Shown here piece by piece: positions 54,905 through 60,926 of a stretch of 60,926 nt of DNA. Position 1 is the stretch's first letter. Every line of letters begins with the position of its first letter. The translations under genes and the position numbers were made by a program. The notes under the pieces were generated by a model that saw only the letters and a list, made by a program, of their open reading frames with translations, did not search any database and was not told the origin of the DNA. The DNA is from Bacteroidales bacterium (lineage in GTDB: Bacteria > Bacteroidota > Bacteroidia > Bacteroidales > WCHB1-69): positions 1-60,926 of the forward strand of contig JAFXTE010000079.1 of NCBI GenBank assembly GCA_017525245.1, read 5' to 3'.

Positions 54905-54940
54905 AATTAAAGAAAGGCGCACCTTTCGGCACGCCTTTCA
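54905..54940 (-). terminator. Terminator of the COG2403 gene
   Basis: On the minus strand GAAAGGCG (54932-54939) pairs with CGCCTTTC (54912-54919), followed by TTTAATTT, 23 bases after the stop. Confidence 0.8.
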
Positions 54941-54962
54941 TCAAAATTATGCGAAAAACAAA

Positions 54963-56381
54963 TTATTTTTTGCGTCTTTTGGGTTTGAGGTTGTGTTTGG
55001 CAACGAATTCGTCCAAAACTTCCTTCAAAGTAGGAGTACCGATCTCCTGCAGTTCGTAACCGACCTTCACAACGGGTTGTTTGATCTTGATGAAGCGCGG
55101 CAGGTCGATAGGAGTACCGACGACGACGGCATCGCAAGGAGTGTTGGCGATGGTCTTCTCGAGGTCCTTCATCTGCTCTTTGCCATAACCCATAGCGGGC
55201 AGCAAGGTGCCGATGTTCGGATAAATCTTGAAGGTCTCAGCAAGTTTGCCAACGACATACGGGCGCGGGTCAACGAGTTCAGCACCGTGTTTCAGAGCTG
55301 CAACCGTACCGGCACCGATCTTCATCTCACCGTGGGTCAATGTAGGACCGTCTTCCACAACGAGGACTTTTTTGCCCTTGAGGAGTTCGGGTTTGTCAAC
55401 CGTGAGAATAGAAGCGGCGTCGATCTGCTTAGCAGTCGGGTTGATTTTGCGCAAGTTGGCGCGGACAGTGTTGATGTTGTCCAAAGAAGCGGAGTCAATC
55501 TTGTTGATGACGATGACGTCAGCCATGCGGGCAACAACCTCACCAGGATAGTAGCTCACCTCAGCGCCGGGACGCAACGGGTCAGCCACGCCGATGGTCA
55601 GATCGGGAACGTAGAACGGGAAGTCGTTGTTACCGCCGTCCCACAGCACGATGTCGCAACCGTCGGGATCGTTCTCAGCACCAGCCATTTCGACCCACTT
55701 GCCGGTTTGAGGATCTTTGGTCTTACCACCTTTGAGGATGGCTTCGTAGTCAACACCAGCGTAGATGACGTTACGTTTGGTGACCACATGGGGTTCGTAC
55801 TCTTCCATCTCCTCGATGGTGCAGTTTTGATATTTGAGGTCATCAACGCAAGCGAAACGTTGGACGATTTGTTTGTTCAAATCGGGATCGTAAGGCATGG
55901 GGTGACGCACGGCGACCACTCTGAAGCCCATTCCAACGAGGTATTCGATGATCTTACGGGAAGTCTGGGACTTACCGCAACCAGTACGGGTAGCACCGAC
56001 AGCGATGACGGGCTTTTTGGATTTCACCATGGTGTCCTTCGGGCCCATGAGCCAGAAGTTGGCGCCGGCGGCGTTCACGATGGCGCTGATACCCATGACG
56101 TATGCGTACGGTTTGTCGCTGTATGCGAACACGCAGTCGTCAACGTCGAATTCCTTGATTAATTCGGCCAGTTTGGATTCCGGATAGATCTTGATGCCCT
56201 TCGGATAAAGATCTTCGCCAGCCAGTTCCTTCGGATACATACGGTCGTCAATACCGGGGATTTGCTCAGCGGTGAAAGCGACTACGTTGTAGTTCTTGTT
56301 GTGACGGAAAAAGGTGTTGAAATTGTGGAAGTCTCTTCCAGCAGCACCGATGATGATCACATTTCTTACTTTTTTTCTCAT
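54963..56381 (-). CDS. COG2403-type P-loop GTPase (cyclic 2,3-diphosphoglycerate synthetase-like)
   Basis: A 472-residue cytoplasmic P-loop NTPase. An N-terminal Rossmann-like domain (1-120; VIIIGAAGRDFHNFNTFFR) precedes the NTPase domain with Walker A GATRTGCGKSQTS (129-141), then DIVLWDGGNNDFPF, and the guanine-specificity-like VINKID (NKxD). The C-terminal part has ILTVDKPELLKGKKVLVVEDGPTLTHGEMKIGAG, characteristic of COG2403 proteins, which share the fold of archaeal cyclic 2,3-diphosphoglycerate synthetase. The reaction in bacteria is not established to my knowledge. Ends in a basic tail KPKRRKK. Monocistronic, with a -7 box and a terminator, and divergent from pckA. Confidence 0.87.
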   Translation of the reverse strand: MRKKVRNVIIIGAAGRDFHNFNTFFRHNKNYNVVAFTAEQIPGIDDRMYPKELAGEDLYPKGIKIYPESKLAELIKEFDVDDCVFAYSDKPYAYVMGISAIVNAAGANFWLMGPKDTMVKSKKPVIAVGATRTGCGKSQTSRKIIEYLVGMGFRVVAVRHPMPYDPDLNKQIVQRFACVDDLKYQNCTIEEMEEYEPHVVTKRNVIYAGVDYEAILKGGKTKDPQTGKWVEMAGAENDPDGCDIVLWDGGNNDFPFYVPDLTIGVADPLRPGAEVSYYPGEVVARMADVIVINKIDSASLDNINTVRANLRKINPTAKQIDAASILTVDKPELLKGKKVLVVEDGPTLTHGEMKIGAGTVAALKHGAELVDPRPYVVGKLAETFKIYPNIGTLLPAMGYGKEQMKDLEKTIANTPCDAVVVGTPIDLPRFIKIKQPVVKVGYELQEIGTPTLKEVLDEFVAKHNLKPKRRKK

Positions 56382-56444
56382 AAATTTTTAATTTTTTTTG
56401 AGGTTTATAAAAAATGAATTTGAGTTTCTCCTTTTTTGCGGGTG

Positions 56445-56452
56445 CAAAGGTA
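56445..56452 (-). promoter_or_regulatory. -7 box (TACCTTTG) for the COG2403 gene
   Basis: TACCTTTG followed by CACCCGC on the minus strand. It predicts a leader of about 60 bases. Confidence 0.65.
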
Positions 56453-56564
56453 TAATTTTTTTTCATACGGAGTATGTTTTAGAATTTTTTTTGGTTTTTT
56501 GCTGTTTAATGGCTGTTAGTTGTTGACTGTTGGCTTACATATTCACGAAACTTCAACTTAACAT

Positions 56565-56606
56565 CTTATTCTTCATTCTACATTCTTCATTCTACATTCT
56601 ACATTC
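56565..56606. repeat. Heptamer repeat (CATTCTA) upstream of pckA
   Basis: Five or six CATTCTA/CATTCTT units directly upstream of the pckA -7 box, occupying the position where a -33 element would be expected. Confidence 0.85.
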
Positions 56607-56616
56607 ATAAAAATCG

Positions 56617-56624
56617 TATCTTTG
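56617..56624 (+). promoter_or_regulatory. -7 box (TATCTTTG) for pckA
   Basis: TATCTTTG followed by CCCCC on the plus strand, implying a leader of about 28 bases. The region upstream is a heptamer array without a TTTG element. Confidence 0.65.
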
Positions 56625-56658
56625 CCCCCACGAAATTAATCAATCAAACCCAATAAAT

Positions 56659-58281
56659 ATGAAAGATTTAAGAGCAGAATTGCAAGCACTGGGCATTGAA
56701 AACCCAGTTGAGATTTACCACAATTTGTCATACGATGAACTGTACAAACACGAAACCAACCCCGCACTGACGGGCTATGAGAAGGCTTACCTGACCAAAT
56801 CGGGAGCCCTTTCCGTCGATACCGGCATCTTCACTGGCCGTTCGCCCAAAGACAAATATATTGTAAAAGATGAGAACACGAAAGACAACGTATGGTGGTA
56901 CGATCCCAACAAGAAGGGTTCCGACAACAAGCCCATTGACCACAAGACTTGGGAGCATTTCCGTGTACTTTGCCAGAAACAGCTTTCCGGCAAGAAGGTC
57001 TATGTAATGGACGGTTACTGCGGTGCCAACGAGAACTCCCGCATGAAAGTGCGTTTCGTGTCGGAGGTGGCTTGGCAGGCCCACTTTGTGAAGAACATGT
57101 TCATCCGTCCCTCAGAAGAGGAATTGGCCGATTTCGAGCCCGACTTCGTGGTGCTGAACGCCGGCAAGACCACCAACCCCAATTGGAAAGAGATGGGCTT
57201 GAACAGCGAGGTTTTCGTGGCCTTCAACCTGACGGAGCGCATGGCCCTCATCGGCGGCACCTGGTACGGCGGCGAGATGAAGAAGGGTATCTTCTCCGTG
57301 ATGAACTACTTCCTGCCATTGCGCGGCATAGCTGCCATGCACTGCTCGGCCAACGAGGGCAAGAACGGCGACACCGCCATCTTCTTCGGCCTCTCCGGCA
57401 CCGGCAAGACAACGCTTTCCACAGACCCGAACCGCGCCCTCATCGGCGACGACGAGCACGGCTGGGACGACAACGGCGTCTTCAACTTCGAAGGCGGCTG
57501 CTATGCGAAGTGCATAAACCTCAGTGAAGAGAAAGAGCCCGACATCTTCCACGCCATCAAACGCGACGCACTGTTGGAGAACCTCGTAGTCGATGCGGAA
57601 GGCAACATCGATTTCAACTCTGCCGAGAAGACCGAGAACACCCGTGTCTCCTACCCCATTTACCATATTAACAATATAGTACGTCCTGTGTCACGCGGCA
57701 CCCATCCGAGCAAGATCATCTTCCTCTCCGCCGACGCTTTCGGCGTGCTGCCTCCCGTTTCCATCCTCAACAAGGAGCAGACAATGTACTATTACTTAAG
57801 CGGTTACACAGCTAAGTTAGCTGGTACGGAACGCGGTATCGTGACCCCGCAACCGACCTTCTCCTCCTGCTTCGGCGCAGCCTTCCTGCTTCTGCACCCC
57901 ACGAAATACGCCGAAGAACTGGCCAAGAAGCTCGAAGAGCACAATGCCACGGCTTACTTAGTGAACACCGGTTGGGCAGGCGGCGGCTACGGTGTCGGCG
58001 AGCGCATCTCGCTGAAGGCCACCCGCGCCATCATCACGGCCATCCTCAACGACGAGCTGAAGAGCTGCGAGACCGAAATCGTGAAACCCTTCAACTTGGT
58101 GATTCCCAAGCATGTCACCGGTGTCGATGACAACATCCTCAACCCCGTCAACAGCTGGGCCGACAAAGACGCTTTCCAGAAGAACGCCAACGAGTTGGCT
58201 GCAGCCTTCATCAAGAACTTCGCCAACTTCAGCGACACCGAGCAAGGCAAAGCCCTGATTCCGTTCGGCCCGCAAATATAA
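56659..58281 (+). CDS. pckA: Phosphoenolpyruvate carboxykinase (ATP)
   Basis: ATP-dependent PEPCK, interconverting oxaloacetate + ATP and PEP + CO2 + ADP. In succinate-forming gut Bacteroidetes it normally runs in the carboxylating direction. It has 540 residues, the usual length. Visible motifs: [10 protein letters not shown] (substrate binding), [23 protein letters not shown] (metal and substrate), kinase-1a GLSGTGKTT (244-252), kinase-2 IGDDEHGW (~262-269), and the [12 protein letters not shown] and GAAFLLLHP segments. Expressed from its own promoter; pepE follows in the same direction after a short repeat. Confidence 0.98.
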   Translation: MKDLRAELQALGIENPVEIYHNLSYDELYKHETNPALTGYEKAYLTKSGALSVDTGIFTGRSPKDKYIVKDENTKDNVWWYDPNKKGSDNKPIDHKTWEHFRVLCQKQLSGKKVYVMDGYCGANENSRMKVRFVSEVAWQAHFVKNMFIRPSEEELADFEPDFVVLNAGKTTNPNWKEMGLNSEVFVAFNLTERMALIGGTWYGGEMKKGIFSVMNYFLPLRGIAAMHCSANEGKNGDTAIFFGLSGTGKTTLSTDPNRALIGDDEHGWDDNGVFNFEGGCYAKCINLSEEKEPDIFHAIKRDALLENLVVDAEGNIDFNSAEKTENTRVSYPIYHINNIVRPVSRGTHPSKIIFLSADAFGVLPPVSILNKEQTMYYYLSGYTAKLAGTERGIVTPQPTFSSCFGAAFLLLHPTKYAEELAKKLEEHNATAYLVNTGWAGGGYGVGERISLKATRAIITAILNDELKSCETEIVKPFNLVIPKHVTGVDDNILNPVNSWADKDAFQKNANELAAAFIKNFANFSDTEQGKALIPFGPQI

Positions 58282-58312
58282 ATGGTTATTGGTTATAGGT
58301 TATTGGTTATTG
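58281..58312. repeat. Heptamer repeat (GGTTATT) between pckA and pepE
   Basis: GGTTATT, GGTTATA, GGTTATT, GGTTATT in tandem directly after the pckA stop. The same unit and copy number as at 3536 and 7720. Confidence 0.85.
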
Positions 58313-58390
58313 AAGCCTGTTAAAGTGCAAATAGCCCCATACAAGCGAAGCCGCAGTGTGGGGTCTCACCCTCAAAAAAAAACGAAAAAA

Positions 58391-59149
58391 ATGAAATTAT
58401 TACTTATAAGTAACTCCACCAACTACAAGGAACCCTACTTGGGTTGGTGCCAGCCGTTGATTGCGGAATTCCTGCAGGGCACGGCTGATGAAATTTTGTT
58501 TGTGCCTTACGCCGGCGTGGATGTGGGCGGCAAGGTCTATCCCGAAAGCTACGACAGCTACACGGCGCGTGTGCGTGGTGTGTTCGAGAAGTTCGGCAAG
58601 AAAGTGGTCTCCGTTCATGAGGTCAGCGACCCCGTGGCGGCGGTCAACGCGGCGAAATTCATCATGGTGGGCGGCGGCAACACCTTCCACCTCGTGGCCG
58701 AGCTGCACCGCAACAAGCTCATCAAGCCCATCCGCCGCAAGGTGATGGAGGGCACCCCCTACATGGGCTGGAGTGCGGGTTCCAACGTGGCCTGCCCTAC
58801 CCTATGCACCACCAACGACATGCCCATCGTGATGCCGGAAAGCTTCGACTGCTTCGACCTCGTGCCGTTCCAGATCAACCCGCACTACATTGATCCCTAC
58901 CCGGAAGCTATCAACGATAGCATCCGTCACGGCGGCGAAACCCGTCAGGTGCGCCTGAACGAGTATCTGGCCGTCAACAAGGAGAAAACCGTTGTGGGTC
59001 TGCGCGAAGGCACCGCCCTCTGGGTTGAGAACGAGCGCATCACCCTCAAGGGCACGCGTAACATGATTGTGCTCCGTTACGGAAAAGAGCCAGAGGAGGT
59101 TGTGCCGGGATCCGTGTTCGGGTACGACATCAAAACGTGCCACGTTTAA
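58391..59149 (+). CDS. pepE: Dipeptidase E (aspartyl dipeptidase, S51)
   Basis: A cytoplasmic serine peptidase that removes N-terminal Asp from dipeptides. It has 252 residues from the ATG at 58391 (MKLLLISNSTNYKEPYLGW); the frame is open from 58289, but those codons translate the heptamer repeat and are not coding. Nucleophile Ser lies in YMGWSAGSNVACPT; the GGGNTFHLV loop and the NPHYIDPYPEAINDSIRHGGETRQVRLNEYL segment, with the catalytic His and acidic residue region, are intact. It is likely co-transcribed with pckA (spacing 109 bases, no terminator) and is followed by a palindrome and a strong terminator. Confidence 0.95.
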   Translation: MKLLLISNSTNYKEPYLGWCQPLIAEFLQGTADEILFVPYAGVDVGGKVYPESYDSYTARVRGVFEKFGKKVVSVHEVSDPVAAVNAAKFIMVGGGNTFHLVAELHRNKLIKPIRRKVMEGTPYMGWSAGSNVACPTLCTTNDMPIVMPESFDCFDLVPFQINPHYIDPYPEAINDSIRHGGETRQVRLNEYLAVNKEKTVVGLREGTALWVENERITLKGTRNMIVLRYGKEPEEVVPGSVFGYDIKTCHV

Positions 59150-59175
59150 AAGCTTGACATTTATCATTGAAACCC

Positions 59176-59207
59176 AATTAGAGACGCAAAATTTTGCGTC
59201 TCTAATT
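59176..59207. repeat. 32-bp perfect palindrome after pepE
   Basis: AATTAGAGACGCAAAA followed by its exact complement. The core is the same as at 7326, with different outermost bases. It lies between the pepE stop and its terminator. Confidence 0.92.
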
Positions 59208-59214
59208 GTATAAA

Positions 59215-59255
59215 AAACGTGCAGGGATTATAATTAATCTCTGCACGTTTTTTTT
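59215..59255 (+). terminator. Terminator of pckA-pepE
   Basis: A 16-bp stem, 59215-59230 with 59235-59250 (one G-U pair), followed by a run of Ts. Confidence 0.93.
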
Positions 59256-59266
59256 GAATTATAAAT

Positions 59267-59291
59267 AGGGCTGTCAAATGCTGACAGCCCT
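59267..59291 (-). terminator. Likely terminator hairpin after the right-edge FISUMP gene
   Basis: AGGGCTGTCA (59267-59276) and TGACAGCCCT (59282-59291), a perfect 10-bp stem with a 5-base loop, 37 bases past the stop of the minus-strand gene. It is followed on that strand by ATTTATAATT rather than a clean T run. Confidence 0.65.
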
Positions 59292-59328
59292 AATAACATA
59301 TATTCGTAAATAGTATTACTAATCAGGA

Positions 59329-60926
59329 TTAATTCTTCTCTTTGACGCAGCGCACGCTGATGCCGTAGCCAGAATCAATATCAACACGCTGGATGTCGTC
59401 ACAGTCATACTGCAGTCTGTACGATGTAATGTGAACCTCGCCATGGATAATCTCCGTGGCCCAGAAATAGGCATCCAACGTCATGCGTTCGTACTGCTGC
59501 GTAGCTCCGTTATACATACCTGCCGGCAACGCACTGAAGCCCGTGGCGTTGTTGCCGCCGCCGTCAAACCAGTATAACGGTGAACGTAATCCGTCAGCGG
59601 TCAGAATGCTCGTACCGCCGCCGTACAGGTACAACTGTTCGTATTGCTCCGGTGTCGGCAAGTACCAGCCCTCAGGACAGATACCCTGGATGTGACCGTT
59701 CTCGTTGACCACGCTGTCGTCCAACGCGGCTTCAGCGCAGTACAGACGGCCATAGATGTCCACATTCTCGTCCACATCCGGGAACTGGTCGCTCTCGTAC
59801 TCATACACGCACGGTATCGGATCCTCACACGTGCCGGTTATCACGCACTCGTTCGGCTCACCGTAGCAGTTGGACTGCAGGTTGGTCTGCGTCCAGCAGT
59901 CGCAGCCGATACGGACACCATGATAGACATTACCCTCGCAGTCAATAGCGTCAGGACACTGCGGGAACACCACCACTATGTACTGGTCGCACGTCACTGT
60001 GTTGCCGCACACTTGGTCTGTCATCGTGTAGGTGATCTTGGTCGAGCCCTCATAGTAGAGATTATCCGCAGGAATGTCGTTGGTGATCTCAAACGGCCAC
60101 TCCGCAGGATAAATCGTGGCGGTCGGCGTACCAAATTCCGCAGGATAGATTTCCATCACGCAGTCGCCATACGCCAACGTGTCGTAGTGTGTGGGCGGAC
60201 AAGTGAGGTTCAGCACGGCAATCGGGGCCGGCGCGATCGTAACGGTCGTCGTGGCCTCGCAGCCGTTGGCATCCGTGGCATGAATCGTGTAGCTGCCGTC
60301 CGACAATCCGTCGAACACATTCGAGGATTGATAGGTCACACCGTCCAAGGAGTACTCTATCGGGGCAAGGCCGTCCGCTGCCGCTACCGTCACGCTACCA
60401 TCGTCACCGCAGAGTTCGTCGGAGTGAGAGGTTACATTCAAGTTGAGACTGTTCACCGTCAACGTCAACGTCACGATGCTGTCGCAGCCATGTACCGTCG
60501 CCAAGGTCAAAGTGTGCGTGGTCGTGCCCGCTACTGTCGGTGTGAGGTTGAAGCCGTTCTCATTGTAAGTCTCGCCCAAGCATATCTCGGCAGTGAGGTC
60601 GGTCGTCGCAACCGGATGCGTCGTCAACGTCAGGTTCACGATGCTGTCGCAGCCATACACCGTCGCCAAAGTCTGCGTGTGCGTGGTCGTGCCCGCTACT
60701 GTCGGCGTAAGGTCAAAGCCGTTAGCATTGTAGGTCTCGCCCAGACAAATCTCGGCAGTGAGGTTGGTCGTCTCAACCGGGTGCGTCGTCAACGTCAGGT
60801 TCACGATGCTGTCGCAACCATGAACCGTCGCCAAGGTCTGCGTGTGCGTGGTCGTACCCGCTACCGTTGGCGTGAGGTCGAAGCCGTTAGCATTGTAAGT
60901 CTCGCCCAGGCAAATCTCGGCAGTGA
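59329..60926 (-). CDS. Repetitive surface protein with C-terminal FISUMP domain (5' end missing)
   Basis: The 3' part of a larger gene; the frame is open to the right edge, so the start is outside the window (a Met at 60834 is internal to a repeat). About 532 codons are visible. Beginning from the edge: three copies, the first cut, of a 55-residue unit (AEICLGETYNANGFDL, then VHGCDSIVNLTLT); a SprB-like unit (DGSVTVAAADG, YSLDGVTYQSSNVFDGLSDGSYTIHATDANGC); a Cys-containing linker (LNLTCPPTHYDTLAYGDC...QVCGNTVTCDQYIVVV); and a FISUMP domain (DCEGNVYHGVRIGCDCWTQTNL, CPEGWYLPTPEQY, GNNATGFSALPAGMY, ISVRCVKEKN). Same logic as the 4103-aa giant. No sorting domain follows FISUMP. Confidence 0.88.
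   Translation of the reverse strand, partial: TAEICLGETYNANGFDLTPTVAGTTTHTQTLATVHGCDSIVNLTLTTHPVETTNLTAEICLGETYNANGFDLTPTVAGTTTHTQTLATVYGCDSIVNLTLTTHPVATTDLTAEICLGETYNENGFNLTPTVAGTTTHTLTLATVHGCDSIVTLTLTVNSLNLNVTSHSDELCGDDGSVTVAAADGLAPIEYSLDGVTYQSSNVFDGLSDGSYTIHATDANGCEATTTVTIAPAPIAVLNLTCPPTHYDTLAYGDCVMEIYPAEFGTPTATIYPAEWPFEITNDIPADNLYYEGSTKITYTMTDQVCGNTVTCDQYIVVVFPQCPDAIDCEGNVYHGVRIGCDCWTQTNLQSNCYGEPNECVITGTCEDPIPCVYEYESDQFPDVDENVDIYGRLYCAEAALDDSVVNENGHIQGICPEGWYLPTPEQYEQLYLYGGGTSILTADGLRSPLYWFDGGGNNATGFSALPAGMYNGATQQYERMTLDAYFWATEIIHGEVHITSYRLQYDCDDIQRVDIDSGYGISVRCVKEKN
60440..60926 (-). repeat. 165-bp tandem repeat in the right-edge gene
   Basis: Three units (the last cut by the edge) spaced exactly 165 bp apart, for example the CTCGCCCA motif at 60571, 60736 and 60901. 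The copies are almost identical and continue beyond the window. Confidence 0.9.

Noticed and set aside
54993-56162. 389-codon plus-strand frame opposite the COG2403 gene
   Set aside because: A shadow of a conserved gene; the translation shows no family resemblance.
58289-58390. Upstream extension of pepE from 58289
   Set aside because: The extra 34 codons translate a heptamer array and linker; family homology starts at MKLLLISNSTN.
60834-60926. Start of the right-edge gene at the Met at 60834
   Set aside because: The frame continues without a stop to the window edge in the same 165-bp repeat, so the gene starts further right.

Overview
The window looks like chromosomal DNA of a member of the Bacteroidota, most likely an uncultured Bacteroidales of gut, rumen or similar origin. 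The evidence is: promoters of the Bacteroidetes type (TAnnTTTG -7 boxes, usually followed by a GC-rich C/G tract) in front of many genes; no clear Shine-Dalgarno sequences; the short RpoD characteristic of the phylum; type IX secretion (T9SS) sorting domains and a gliding-associated C-terminal domain; SprB, PCMD-like and FISUMP domains; and DUF3078, DUF4271 and DUF4332 families.

Layout. 1-2.3 kb: a LytTR response regulator and two lipoproteins. 2.3-5.3 kb: a five-gene piece of the S10 ribosomal operon (rplC-rplD-rplW-rplB-rpsS) with its own promoter and terminator. 5.5-12.2 kb: three secreted proteins (a FISUMP protein, an IgGFc-binding/PKD/gliding C-terminal protein, an M6-like metalloprotease). 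12.3-25.5 kb: housekeeping genes on the minus strand (asnS-rpoN, rpoD, a DUF3078 protein, topA with a degenerate ureohydrolase, pheT with a RibF that has lost its kinase half, a radical SAM enzyme). 25.6-28 kb: tRNA-Glu(UUC), a conserved protein of unknown function, a helix-hairpin-helix protein, a thioesterase and a remnant of a REP-associated tyrosine transposase (RAYT). 28.4-50.7 kb: two consecutive giant surface protein genes (4103 and 3260 aa) built of hundreds of Ig-like, SprB and ~50-residue Cys/Trp repeats. 50.8-60.9 kb: a CPBP protease, a DUF4271-hemD-rnpA-yidD cluster led by a T9SS cargo gene, a COG2403 GTPase, pckA, pepE, and the 3' end of another repetitive FISUMP protein that runs off the right edge.

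Functionally the window mixes core information processing (translation, transcription, topology) with a large investment in exported surface or secreted proteins. The T9SS machinery itself is not in the window, but several of its predicted cargoes are.

The most unusual layer is the repeat content. A family of ~28-32 bp palindromes has conserved outer arms (GTAGRGRCG/CGYCYCTAC) and a variable but self-complementary centre. It occurs at eight places. Four of these lie inside open reading frames, three of them within T9SS sorting-type domains, and all four are read in the same frame. A RAYT fragment, the enzyme class that mobilises REP palindromes in other bacteria, sits in the same window. Separately, nearly every gene junction carries short tandem 6-8 bp (mostly heptamer) repeats with a different unit at each locus; in at least two cases they provide the last codons and stop codon of the adjacent gene.
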